Shown here one piece after another: positions 33,899-42,400 of a stretch of 64,000 bases of DNA. Each line of letters starts with the position of its first letter. Position 1 is the first letter of the stretch. Below the pieces are notes generated by a model that saw nothing but the letters and a program-made list of their open reading frames with translations, was not told where the DNA came from and searched no databases. Source of the stretch: Hymenobacter aquaticus (GTDB lineage Bacteria > Bacteroidota > Bacteroidia > Cytophagales > Hymenobacteraceae); NCBI RefSeq assembly GCF_004765605.1, contig NZ_SRLC01000001.1:1178001-1242000 (forward strand). Direction: 5' to 3'. Position numbers and translations under genes: made by a program.

Positions 33899-35638
33899 AT
33901 GTATACGTTCCGTTTTGCGTCCTATCTGCTGGCCCTGGGGCTGAGTTGCGCCGTCCTACCCGCGCGCGGGCAGGCGAGTGGCGCGGCACCCGCTGGGGCG
34001 GCGGCGCTGGCCCGTGCCCAGCCCGACATACCCACCCTGACGCCCCGGCAGGCCGACAACCTGGCGGCTTTGGTGCAGGTATGGGGAATGCTCAAGTATT
34101 TTCATCCGGCCGTGGCCGCCGGGCAGCGCGACTGGGATGCGGAGCTGGTGCGCCAGCTGCCTCCCCTGCTGGCCTGCCGTTCGGTAGCCGAGCGCAGCCG
34201 CCTGCTCAGCGCCTGGATTACCAGTCTGGGACCGGTGCCGGCCTGCCTAACCTGTGCCGCGCCCCCCGATAAACCGGTGCGCCTGTCCACCGACCTGGGC
34301 TGGGCCCGTAATAAGAAGCGCTTCAGCGCCCCGCTGCGCCAGCAGCTGGCTTTTATTGAAGCCAACCGCTACCAGGGACCAGCCTACTACGTGACAGCGC
34401 GCGGGTCTACGACGGTCTTTCCCCACGAGGAAGCCTACGCCGACCAGGCCTGCCCCGCCCAGGCCCTGCGCCTGCTGGCGCTGGGCCGCTATTGGAACAT
34501 GCTGCAGTATTATTACCCCTATTCCTACCTGCTGGAAGCGGACTGGGCCACGGTGCTGCCCGATTTACTGCCTCGCTTCGCGGCCGCCTCAACTCCGCTG
34601 GCCTACCGGCATGCCGCGCTGGCCCTGTTTGCCCGCGTGCACGATGGCCACGCCCGCTTTTACCCGCCTGACCCGCTGCTGGAGGCCGAGCGGGGAACGT
34701 ACCAGGTGGCGGCCGACCTGCAGTTTCTCGACAACGAAGCGGTGGTGGTGCGCGTGCGCCAGGATGGCCTCGTGCCCGCGTCGCCCCTGGCCCCGGGCGA
34801 CATTCTGACGTCCTTCGACGGCCGGCCCGTAGCCGATATAGTGCAGCAGCGCCTGCCCGAAACCGGCGGCTCCAACCGGGCGGCCCAGCTGCACACCATT
34901 GCCCAGAACCTGCTCTATTGCGCTACGCCGCAGGTGGAGGCGCAGGTGGTGCGGGCCGGCCAGCCGTTGCGCTTGGCCGTGCCAGCCGTAAAGGTGGGCT
35001 CGGTGCCGGCGGCCCAGCCGGCACCGGCCGACAGCATGTACCGGTTTCTGACGCCCGAGGTTGGCTACATCGATATGGCCCGTATTACCCGGGCGAAGGT
35101 GCCGGCCATCATGCGGGCCTTTGCCCGTACCAAAGGCATCGTGGTGGATCAGCGCAACTACCCCGGCGAGTTTGTGGCCACGCTGCTGCCGGCGTATCTG
35201 CTGGCGCGACCCGCGGCTTATGCCCGGGCCGTCGAGCGGGATCCTACCTACCCCGGCCGCTTCCTGTGGCAGGCCCCCGACACGGTGCGCCCCGCCGGCC
35301 CGGCCCCCTACCCCGGCCGCGTGGTGGTGCTGGTCAATGAAGTAAGCCGCAGTCAGGCTGAGTTTACGGCTATGGCCCTGCAAGCCACCCCGCACTGCAC
35401 CCTGCTGGGAAGCCAGACGGCCGGCGCGGATGGTAACGCCACCTTTATTACGCTACCCGGCGACCTGAAAACGCTGATGACGGGCATTGGCATTTACTAT
35501 CCCGACAACCGCGAAACCCAGCGCGTGGGCCTGGTGCCCGACGTGCCGGTGCGCCCCACGGTGACGGGCCTGCGCCAGGGACGCGACGAGCTGCGCGAGC
35601 GGGCCGTGGAGCTGATTACCCAGGCGCCGGGCAGGTAG
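33899..35638 (+). CDS. S41 family peptidase (C-terminal processing protease-like), exported
   Basis: This is a 579-residue protein with a Sec signal (PARGQ, residues about 20-24). A helical N-terminal region is followed by a PDZ-like segment (LVPASPLAPGDILTSFDGRPV, about 295-315) and the S41 protease core with the serine motif VSRSQAEFTAM, then QTAGADGNAT. S41 enzymes cleave near protein C-termini. It is the next gene after the lanA operon, in divergent orientation, so it is a candidate for the missing leader or core processing step; this link is inference only. Confidence 0.85.
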   Translation: MYTFRFASYLLALGLSCAVLPARGQASGAAPAGAAALARAQPDIPTLTPRQADNLAALVQVWGMLKYFHPAVAAGQRDWDAELVRQLPPLLACRSVAERSRLLSAWITSLGPVPACLTCAAPPDKPVRLSTDLGWARNKKRFSAPLRQQLAFIEANRYQGPAYYVTARGSTTVFPHEEAYADQACPAQALRLLALGRYWNMLQYYYPYSYLLEADWATVLPDLLPRFAAASTPLAYRHAALALFARVHDGHARFYPPDPLLEAERGTYQVAADLQFLDNEAVVVRVRQDGLVPASPLAPGDILTSFDGRPVADIVQQRLPETGGSNRAAQLHTIAQNLLYCATPQVEAQVVRAGQPLRLAVPAVKVGSVPAAQPAPADSMYRFLTPEVGYIDMARITRAKVPAIMRAFARTKGIVVDQRNYPGEFVATLLPAYLLARPAAYARAVERDPTYPGRFLWQAPDTVRPAGPAPYPGRVVVLVNEVSRSQAEFTAMALQATPHCTLLGSQTAGADGNATFITLPGDLKTLMTGIGIYYPDNRETQRVGLVPDVPVRPTVTGLRQGRDELRERAVELITQAPGR

Positions 35639-35890
35639 CCGGCAGTGCCTGGGGCGGGGAAATTTACGCCCGAAAGCCCCCTTCCCGTAAGGAGCGGCGG
35701 GAGAGGATGCGGACGGCCTTCCACGGGGCCAAACGCCTGGCACGCACGCCAGGGCACCCTGATTGGTCTCCCGGCTGGGGCAAGAGGAATCTGCTGCCGC
35801 GGCCGGCCCTGGTTCGGGCGGGCGGACCGGGGGCCGGAAGAAACCCGCCGTTTAGCTCTAGCTTCGCGGCTCTTTGCTACTTTCGCCCGC
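35639..35890. other. Intergenic, no gene; possible -7 box before the M14 gene
   Basis: I see no credible gene in this 252-bp space. TACTTTCG at 35878-35885, five bases before the ATG at 35891, resembles a -7 box. There is a weak Gly/Pro-rich open frame which I regard as spurious. Confidence 0.4.
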
Positions 35891-37648
35891 ATGCTTGCTT
35901 TCCTGCTGACCACGCTTTTAGCCGTTTCCGGCCCCGCTGCTCCGGCGGCCGACTGGCGCACGCCCTTTGAAAAAGGCAACGGCAACACCACCACGACCCA
36001 CGCCGAGTGCATTGCCTACTACCAGCGCCTCGACGCGGCCTACCCCGAAATAACCCTGCGCGAGGCCGGCACCACCGATATTGGCCAGCCGTTGCATGAA
36101 GTAGTAGTGTCGCTCGACGGGGACGCCGACCCGGTTTCGGTGCGCCGGAAAAACCGGCGGGTGGTCTTTATTCAGAACGGCATTCACCCCGGCGAGCCGG
36201 AGGGCATCGACGCGGCCATGATGCTGGCCCGCGACTACGTGCAGAAGAAAGAGCTGCGCCGGCAGCTGGCCGACGTGACGCTGGTCATCATCCCGATTTA
36301 TAACGTGGATGGCGCGCTGGTGCGCAACTCCACCACCCGGGCCAACCAGAACGGGCCCGAGAGCTACGGCTTCCGCGGCAACGCCCGCAACCTGGATCTG
36401 AACCGCGACTACATCAAGCAGGACTCGCGCAACGCCCGCGCCTTTGCCCAGCTGTTTCAGCGCTGGCAGCCCGACGTGTACGTGGACACCCACACCTCCG
36501 ACGGGGCCGACTACCAGTACACGATGACGCTGATTGCCACCCAGAAGGACAAGCTGCATCCGGTGCTCGGCCAGTACCTGACGGGTCGCCTGCTGCCGGC
36601 GCTGTACGGCGGCATGGACAAGCGCAAGTCGCCGATGACGCCCTACGTCGACTTCGAGGGCCGCACGCCCGACGCCCGGGGGTTGCAGGGCTTTCTGGAA
36701 ACGCCGCGCTACTCGACCGGCTACACCACCCTGTTCAACACCATCGGCTTCGTGACCGAAACCCACATGCTGAAGGCCTACACGCCCCGGGTGCGGGCCC
36801 AGTACGACTTCCTGGACCTGCTGATCCGGGCGGTGCACCAGGATGCGCCGGCCCTGGCCCAGGCCCGCACCCAGGCCGCCCAGCAGCTTGCGGTCCAGAC
36901 GCAGTTTCCCTTGGCCTGGCGGCTGGATACCACGGCGGTGGAGAAAATCAGCTTCCGGGGCTACGAGGGCAAAACCAAGCCCAGCGCGGTGAGCGGGCAG
37001 CCCCGCCTGTGGTACGACCGGCAGGCGCCCTACACCCGCACGATTAACTACTACAACACCTTCCGGCCCACCGTGAGCGTAACGCGGCCCCAGGCTTATC
37101 TTATTCCGCAGGCCTGGGGCGAGGTAGTGGAGCGCCTGCGCCTGAATGGCGTGCAGCTGCGCCGCCTCACCCGCGACACGACTTTGACCACGGAGGTCTA
37201 CTACATTGCCGACTACAAAACCGGGCCCCGGCCCTACGAGAGTCACTACCTGCACAGCCAGGTAGAGCTGCGCGCCGAGCAGCAGCCCCTCACCTTCCGC
37301 CGCGGCGACTACGTGGCCTCCCTCGACCAGCCCGCCGCCCGCTACCTCGTCGAAACCCTGGAGCCGCAGGCCACCGACTCGTTTTTCGCCTGGGGCTTCT
37401 TCGACGGGATTCTGCAGCAAAAGGAATATTTTTCCGACTACGTGTTCGAAGACGTGGCCGCCGAGCTGCTCCAGCGCGACCCGGCCCTGCGGCAGCGCCT
37501 GGACAAGCTGCGGGCCGCCAACCCGGCCTTTGCCGCCAGCGGTGCCGCCCAGCTCGGCTTCGTCTACCGCCAGTCGCCCAACTACGAAAAGTCGCACCTG
37601 CGCTACCCGGTGGTGCGCTGGCAGGGCGGCGCTTTGCCTCTGGAGTGA
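35891..37648 (+). CDS. M14 family zinc carboxypeptidase, exported
   Basis: This is a 585-residue protein with a short signal peptide. The M14 zinc site is present: GIHPGEPEG (His-x2-Glu, near residue 98) and DTHTSDG (second His), with the substrate Arg in LDLNRDY. A C-terminal region of about 250 residues beyond the carboxypeptidase domain is predicted beta-rich. It probably trims peptides or proteins outside the cytoplasm. ATG 35891 gives the signal peptide; an open frame upstream (from 35645) is not convincing. Confidence 0.9.
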   Translation: MLAFLLTTLLAVSGPAAPAADWRTPFEKGNGNTTTTHAECIAYYQRLDAAYPEITLREAGTTDIGQPLHEVVVSLDGDADPVSVRRKNRRVVFIQNGIHPGEPEGIDAAMMLARDYVQKKELRRQLADVTLVIIPIYNVDGALVRNSTTRANQNGPESYGFRGNARNLDLNRDYIKQDSRNARAFAQLFQRWQPDVYVDTHTSDGADYQYTMTLIATQKDKLHPVLGQYLTGRLLPALYGGMDKRKSPMTPYVDFEGRTPDARGLQGFLETPRYSTGYTTLFNTIGFVTETHMLKAYTPRVRAQYDFLDLLIRAVHQDAPALAQARTQAAQQLAVQTQFPLAWRLDTTAVEKISFRGYEGKTKPSAVSGQPRLWYDRQAPYTRTINYYNTFRPTVSVTRPQAYLIPQAWGEVVERLRLNGVQLRRLTRDTTLTTEVYYIADYKTGPRPYESHYLHSQVELRAEQQPLTFRRGDYVASLDQPAARYLVETLEPQATDSFFAWGFFDGILQQKEYFSDYVFEDVAAELLQRDPALRQRLDKLRAANPAFAASGAAQLGFVYRQSPNYEKSHLRYPVVRWQGGALPLE

Positions 37649-37762
37649 GTTGTCAGTTGCTCGTTGTTAGTGGTCAGGTCGTTCTTGAGACTTTTTAACC
37701 TACGCCGAGCAACTGCCATCAGCCTGACCTGACAACTGACAACCAACACCTAACAACTACAG
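37648..37762. repeat. Inverted AAC/GAC simple repeats before the ABC transporter
   Basis: The left part (37648-37685) reads GTTGTCAG, GTTGTTAG and similar; the right part (37722-37760) reads CTGACAAC, CAACACC and CTAACAAC. These are complementary words of the family seen at 3897-3932 and in dnaG. Confidence 0.65.
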
Positions 37763-37763
37763 A

Positions 37764-38660
37764 ATGGCTGTTCTCAAGCTCGACAATCTTTCCAAGCGCT
37801 ACGGCGGCACTACCGCCCTGAAGGGCCTGAGCCTGCAGGTGGAGGAAGGCAGCGTGTACGGTTTGCTGGGACCCAATGGCAGCGGCAAAACCACCACCCT
37901 GGGCCTGGCCCTGGGCGTGCTGCGGGCCGATGCCGGCTCGGTCAGCTGGTTTGGCCAGCCTTTGTCGGGCCAGACCAAGCGCCGCGTGGGCGCGTTGCTC
38001 GAAACGCCCAACTTCTTTCCCTACCTCTCGGCCCGCCAGAACCTGCTGCTGGCCGCCGACGTGAAGCACGCCGACCCCGGCACCGTGGCCACCGCCCTGG
38101 ACCTGGCCGGCCTCACCGCCCGCCAGCACGACCCATTCCGCAGCTTTTCGCTGGGCATGAAGCAGCGCCTGGCCCTGGCCTCCACCCTGCTCGGCACCCC
38201 CGACGTGCTGGTGCTCGACGAGCCCACCAACGGCCTCGACCCCCAGGGCATTGCCGAAGTCCGGGAGCTGATTCAGCGCCTGGCCGGGCAGGGCAAAACC
38301 ATCCTTATTGCCAGCCACCTGCTCGACGAAATCGAGAAGGTGTGCACCCACGTGGCCGTGCTGCAGCGCGGCGAGCTGCGCGCGGCCGGCCCGGTCAGCA
38401 GCATCCTGGCTTCTTCCGACCGGGTGGTGCTGCGCGTGGAGCCCGATCTGAGCCCGGCCTCCTTGCTGCACGCCCTGAGCCAGCTGCCCTGGGTGAGCGA
38501 CGTGCGCCCCGAAACCGGGGGCGGCCACAGCGCCGCCCTGGCCCCCGGCCACTCGGCCGCCGAGCTAAACCGGGCCCTGTTCGCCAGCGGCGTGGTGCTG
38601 GCCGGCCTCGAAGTGCGCCACCGCAGCCTCGAAGCCCAATTCCTGGAACTCACGAAGTGA
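37764..38660 (+). CDS. ABC transporter ATP-binding protein
   Basis: This is a 298-residue ATPase with Walker A GPNGSGKTTT (about 36-45), Q-loop, signature SLGMKQRLALA (about 129-139), Walker B VLVLDEPTNGLDP (about 149-161) and an H-loop in ASHLLDE. A C-terminal extension of about 80 residues is typical of the DrrA/CcmA-like ATPases that pair with ABC-2 permeases. The permease gene follows 89 bases downstream. The substrate is unknown; antibiotic or lipid export is common in this type. It could serve the lanthipeptide locus 4 kb upstream, but nothing in the sequence ties them. Confidence 0.95.
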   Translation: MAVLKLDNLSKRYGGTTALKGLSLQVEEGSVYGLLGPNGSGKTTTLGLALGVLRADAGSVSWFGQPLSGQTKRRVGALLETPNFFPYLSARQNLLLAADVKHADPGTVATALDLAGLTARQHDPFRSFSLGMKQRLALASTLLGTPDVLVLDEPTNGLDPQGIAEVRELIQRLAGQGKTILIASHLLDEIEKVCTHVAVLQRGELRAAGPVSSILASSDRVVLRVEPDLSPASLLHALSQLPWVSDVRPETGGGHSAALAPGHSAAELNRALFASGVVLAGLEVRHRSLEAQFLELTK

Positions 38661-38749
38661 ATTAGTGACTAAGCGACTTAGTGAGTTGTCGCTTAAGCAG
38701 CTCCTCCCGAATATAAAACTCACTAAATCACTAACTCACTAACTCACAC
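38661..38749. repeat. Inverted TAGTGA/TCACTA simple repeats between ABC genes
   Basis: The left half contains TTAGTGACTAAG and TTAGTGAGTTG, the right half ACTCACTAAATCACTAACTC, so the junction between the ATPase and permease genes is a degenerate inverted repeat. It is of the same low-complexity style as 37648-37762. Confidence 0.6.
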
Positions 38750-39514
38750 ATGTTATTTCGCGCTGAACTACGTAAGATTTTGCCCTACCGCACCGTGTGG
38801 GTTATTCTGGGGCTGTACGTGCTGCTGCTGGCGGGCTTCGTATCGGTGGGCGGCAGCGTGACGGTCAACGGGCAGCAGCTGGGCAACACGCTCTACGCCT
38901 TTCCCGCGCTCTGGCCCCGCCTGACCTACATGGCCAGCTACTTCAACCTGCTGCTGGGCATCACGCTCATTATTCTGATTACCGACGAGTTTCAGTTCCG
39001 CACTTTCCGCCAGCAGGTCATTGACGGCAGCTCGGTGGCGGGCCTGGTGCAGGGCAAGCTGGCCGTGTCGGGTTTGCTGGCCCTTTTCGGCATGCTGGGC
39101 GTGCTGGGCGTGGGGCTGTTTTTTGGCCTCACCCGCTCGCCCGAAACCGTGGGCCGCGCCGCCGAAACCCTGGGCACGGTGCTGCTCTACGGCCTGCAGG
39201 CCCTGGGCTACCTGTCGGTGGCGGCGCTGGTGGGCTTTCTGCTGCGCAAGGGCGGGCCGGCCTTCCTGGGCTTTCTGCTCTACTGCTGGATTGTGGAGCC
39301 CCTGCTGCGCCTGACCACCCCCGACGAGGTGGACCGCTACTTCCCGGTCAAGATTTTCGACAGCCTCACGCCTACCCCGGGTCAGGAGCTGCTCAGCACC
39401 CTCACCGGACCTTCCAGCGCCCTGCTGCCCACCCAGGCCGCCCCGCTGGCCGTGGTCTACATCGGGCTGTGCTGGCTGCTGACCTACCTGCTGCTGCGCA
39501 GCCGGGACCTGTAG
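38750..39514 (+). CDS. ABC-2 type transporter permease
   Basis: This is a 254-residue membrane protein with six hydrophobic segments (about 18-38, 58-82, 104-128, 145-166, 170-190 and 225-245). It is the partner of the ABC ATPase just upstream. The sequence DEFQFRTFRQQVIDGSSVAGLVQGKL is the usual cytoplasmic loop of ABC-2 permeases such as those in the ABC-2.A4 group. The substrate is unknown. A strong terminator follows. Confidence 0.85.
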   Translation: MLFRAELRKILPYRTVWVILGLYVLLLAGFVSVGGSVTVNGQQLGNTLYAFPALWPRLTYMASYFNLLLGITLIILITDEFQFRTFRQQVIDGSSVAGLVQGKLAVSGLLALFGMLGVLGVGLFFGLTRSPETVGRAAETLGTVLLYGLQALGYLSVAALVGFLLRKGGPAFLGFLLYCWIVEPLLRLTTPDEVDRYFPVKIFDSLTPTPGQELLSTLTGPSSALLPTQAAPLAVVYIGLCWLLTYLLLRSRDL

Positions 39515-39536
39515 CCGCCAGGCATTTTTCCGGCAC

Positions 39537-39574
39537 AAAAAAGAGCCTTCATGCGGCATGAAGGCTCTTTTTTT
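39537..39574. terminator. Terminator after the ABC permease gene
   Basis: A 17-bp perfect stem (39537-39553 with 39557-39573) with a CGG loop and T-run. It also serves the convergent gene at 39612. Confidence 0.9.
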
Positions 39575-39611
39575 ATTGGGGTTCATTAGGTGTCGGGCCT
39601 GGCGGCCCGGG

Positions 39612-40400
39612 CTACGGCTTGGGCTCTTTCTGCAGGGAGTTGGCGTAGTTCACGATAAAGGCCAGGTCGCGGGCTTCGGTGAAGGTGAGGCGGTTGTCTT
39701 TGGCATACTGCTCGATCTGCTTGGCATGCTGGCGGAAGGCGGCCAGCAAATCCTTCTTCGGATTGCGCAACGACAGCACGTTGCCGCTGGGCAGCCCCAG
39801 GTAAAAGGCGTCCCTGATTTCGTTGTAGTACATGGTGCGGGGCATGCCGTAGCCATAGCCGCCGTACATGGGATTGTTGTACACCGGCCGCTCAATCAGC
39901 GACTCGCGGCGCAGCAGGAGGTTGGGGCCGCCGCTGAGCTGCTCAAAAAACGCGGGCGACTTGAAGTCGCTGTAGTCGTTGTCGTGGTTCCAGCGGAAAG
40001 TGCGGAACACGCGCACCAGGCTGGTGTCGCGCCGCTCGCGGCGGGGGCGCGGGGGCATGTTGTAGTACGGGTTGCCGTAGTAGTAGCCCGAGCGGCTGTC
40101 GAAAAAGTCGTCGTAGTAGTTGCGGCGGTCATCCTGCTGGCCTTTCACGGCAAAGCTCTGCACGGCGACGGCCGAGAAGGTATTCACGGTGTTGTCCGGC
40201 ATCGTGAGCAGAATCACGTCCTCGTTGCGGTGCAGCAGCAAGGGGCCCTGGAGCGTGTCGCCGGAGGTCAGCAGCACGGTGCTGCCCGCAAACTGCTGCG
40301 TGAACGTCTGGCGCTGCTGGGCTGCCGCCGGGCCGCCCAAGCCGAGCGCCAGCGCCAGGGTCAGCAGGCCCGCCCGGCAAGAGTGAAGCAATGTTTTCAT
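39612..40400 (-). CDS. Hypothetical exported protein
   Basis: This is a 262-residue protein with a Sec signal (GPAAAQQ, residues 23-29). The first 70 mature residues look like a small beta domain (STVLLTSGDTLQGPLLLHRNEDVILLTM), followed by a Tyr/Asn/Arg-rich low-complexity middle (YYGNPYYNMPPRPRRERRD) and a helical end with KDLLAAFRQHAKQIEQYAKD. I recognise no family. It is convergent with the ABC permease gene. Confidence 0.7.
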   Translation of the reverse strand: MKTLLHSCRAGLLTLALALGLGGPAAAQQRQTFTQQFAGSTVLLTSGDTLQGPLLLHRNEDVILLTMPDNTVNTFSAVAVQSFAVKGQQDDRRNYYDDFFDSRSGYYYGNPYYNMPPRPRRERRDTSLVRVFRTFRWNHDNDYSDFKSPAFFEQLSGGPNLLLRRESLIERPVYNNPMYGGYGYGMPRTMYYNEIRDAFYLGLPSGNVLSLRNPKKDLLAAFRQHAKQIEQYAKDNRLTFTEARDLAFIVNYANSLQKEPKP

Positions 40401-40546
40401 AGCGGAAGAAAGATACCCTAAAATTCACGTTTTCAACCGGCCGGGCGGCTGTTTCTGCGGTTCTTTCGCCTACGCAGTAAACCATGCGCACGGCCACTTT
40501 CCTGCACAAACCGCGCCCGTCCGCCCGGGGTTCAGCCGCGGTATTA

Positions 40547-41188
40547 TTACGCCGTAGCGGCCGGGCTGCGGCTACTCTGGTCAGGGCTTTTCCCTGGCTC
40601 CGGCGCGCTACCGGCGGGGGCCGGCGGGGGCGGCAGCAGTAGCGCCAGCGCCGCCGCTTCAGCCTCCAGGGCTTCGGCCCGCACCCGCAGCAGGTGCCAC
40701 TTGGCCGCCCGGCCCGGACCAAACTGCCGGCCCCGGCCCCTTAGCCAGTTCCGGAGCGGAGTCTGGTCGTCTTCTTCGCCGAAACTCGTGGATGCAGGCA
40801 GCTCGGCCAATATGGCCGCTATGGCCGCTTGCCAGCGGCTGGCATACACGGCCCGCGCCGTGAGGGGCCGCATCTGGTAGCGCAGCTGGCCGGCCTGAAG
40901 CAGGCAGATGCGGTGGCGCTGCCGCAACGGCTCGGGGTCGGGCGCGGCGGCGGCGGCGGGCAGCGGCTCGTCCTCGGCATACGGCCCAAAAGGCTGGGGC
41001 ACGTGCCGCAGCAACGGCAAGAGCCGCTGCTGCAAGCTCATACTCAGTCCGCGGCGGCCCGATTCGATATGCCCGATAATCGCCTTGCCCACGTCTAAAA
41101 TCAGGGCCAGCTCTTCCTGCTTCAGGTTGAAATAGTGCCGCACGGCCCCTATGGGCGTGGTCGGCAATACGCGGCGACGAGAAGCCAT
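40547..41188 (-). CDS. Xre-type helix-turn-helix regulator
   Basis: This is a 213-residue protein whose N-terminus is a Cro/CI-type HTH (QEELALILDVGKAIIGHIESGRRGLS, about 24-49, with the recognition helix near 33-44). The remainder is Ala/Pro/Arg-rich with a helix AAKWHLLRVRAEALEAEAAALALLL and no ligand-binding domain I recognise. It probably controls nearby or its own expression. The 450 bp upstream are otherwise gene-free. Confidence 0.8.
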   Translation of the reverse strand: MASRRRVLPTTPIGAVRHYFNLKQEELALILDVGKAIIGHIESGRRGLSMSLQQRLLPLLRHVPQPFGPYAEDEPLPAAAAAPDPEPLRQRHRICLLQAGQLRYQMRPLTARAVYASRWQAAIAAILAELPASTSFGEEDDQTPLRNWLRGRGRQFGPGRAAKWHLLRVRAEALEAEAAALALLLPPPPAPAGSAPEPGKSPDQSSRSPAATA

Positions 41189-41483
41189 ACGCTGAAAAAG
41201 TAAAACGTAGAGTTATTGCTAATACTAAGAAATAAGTCTACCTAACTGTTTGTGTAGTCTTACCTATGCCCTCCGAACTGGCTACTGGTACTCCCGGCAC
41301 ATAAAAGCCCATCGGGCAGCGCACGACAGGCTACCTCTTTCCTCGAAGTGCACGAAACTCATCTCCCATCTGGGTTTCGTGAACGTTGCAAGGTGAACCA
41401 GTTTCTTGAACTCAGTCTGGGCCGTAGAGCCCCTTTGCCACGCCGGTAGACAGGCATGGGCGGTAGTTCAGGAAAGGGAGGGT
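41189..41483. other. Gene-free AT-richer intergenic segment
   Basis: I see no gene or clear structure here apart from the putative promoter region of the HTH gene. Two near-complementary words GAACCAG...CTGAACTACC and TCACGAAA/TTTCGTG suggest weak hairpins only. Confidence 0.5.
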
Positions 41484-41629
41484 GGCTGTTGCAGTACTCG
41501 GCGTTAACTCGGCTGACAGGCAGTCTAGAGCTTAAAGTAAGCCCACAATGCGCTGAAACGCTCCTTTTACCTCTTCACATCGCCTGACGTAAGCCCCTTT
41601 TGAGTTGTTTGCCGACTTCTGCAACAGCC
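41484..41629. mobile_element. MITE-like element with 19-bp terminal inverted repeats
   Basis: The left end GGCTGTTGCAGTACTCGGC (41484-41502) matches the complement of the right end (41611-41629) at 16 of 19 positions, and the match extends outwards by GT/AC. The 146-bp interior has no open frame. This fits a miniature, non-autonomous transposable element, or the two ends of an insertion sequence with the transposase deleted. Target duplications are not obvious. Confidence 0.6.
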
Positions 41630-41637
41630 ACGGGGGA

Positions 41638-42141
41638 TTACTGACGATGGTGAGCCAACTCTTCTACCAGTAGGACATAGTCGTCCAACTCCCCAGCAGT
41701 GTAGCCGGTGTCAAGAAGGGCTTGGTTCGCGAAGCGCAACAAGGCAAGCCACTGCGCCATAAAGCCGACTTGGTCTGCTTCCACTACCGGGGAGGCATTC
41801 AACGCATCTACCGGTGCGTACACACTCTCCCATAAAGCGGTGACCTGTACGCGGCCAGCTGCTACTGCCACCTGCCAGTCTACCCGAAACGAATTAGAAG
41901 GCCAGCAAATGGTAAAGCTTCCCATTGAACAAGTTCGTAGTTGCTGAACGAGGAAGATGATGTCATGAATGATGATGCCCAGGTCGAACTTGTAGGAGAG
42001 TGGCACCGATACGCCATTCCAGAGTAGAACGGCGCCATCGTTCATCTGGGGGAAACACGATTCTAACGCTTCTGCTAGGCTCGTATCATTCATGTCTTTT
42101 ACTCCCGGTTGGGTCGATGGAAATAACTTCAGGTCAACCAT
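41638..42141 (-). CDS. Hypothetical protein next to the MITE-like element
   Basis: This is a 167-residue protein without signal peptide or recognised domain. It is mostly helical with some beta (GAVLLWNGVSVPLSYKFDLGIIIHDIIFLVQQL; FMAQWLALLRFANQALLDTGY). GC content is lower than in the neighbours, and the stop codon lies nine bases from the MITE end, so it may have arrived by transfer. ATG 42141 is used. Function is unknown. Confidence 0.6.
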   Translation of the reverse strand: MVDLKLFPSTQPGVKDMNDTSLAEALESCFPQMNDGAVLLWNGVSVPLSYKFDLGIIIHDIIFLVQQLRTCSMGSFTICWPSNSFRVDWQVAVAAGRVQVTALWESVYAPVDALNASPVVEADQVGFMAQWLALLRFANQALLDTGYTAGELDDYVLLVEELAHHRQ

Positions 42142-42284
42142 GGACTAAGTGAAAGCGAGGATAGCACCACTCAATGAAAGAAAAGTTTGCGTTCAGCAAA
42201 ACGGTGGTTTACGTTAGAAAGAGTGGGGTGTGCCACTCTATGTGCCCCACCAGCCATTATTTGAGGAGCTGCCAACAATACAAA

Positions 42285-42361
42285 AAAAGCGTTCCAGCCA
42301 TAAGCTGAAACGCTTTAAGAAGTTGAGTAAGCCCCCGTTCATCACCGAACGGGGGCTTTTT
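42285..42361. terminator. Tandem terminators before ribBA
   Basis: Two hairpins lie in a row: an imperfect AAAGCGTTCCAGC / GCTGAAACGCTTT, then a 10-bp perfect GCCCCCGTTC / GAACGGGGGC (42331-42340 with 42347-42356) followed by five T. The second probably ends the ribBA transcript on the opposite strand as well. Confidence 0.75.
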
Positions 42362-42400
42362 GCTGCAATGCAATAAGCTGGCAGATTCTCCTTCGCGGGG

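Noticed and set aside
37764-39514. ABC transporter as the lanthipeptide exporter (LanT/LanFEG)
   Set aside because: It is more than 4 kb from lanA, behind two peptidase genes, lacks a C39 peptidase domain and has no sequence link to the locus.
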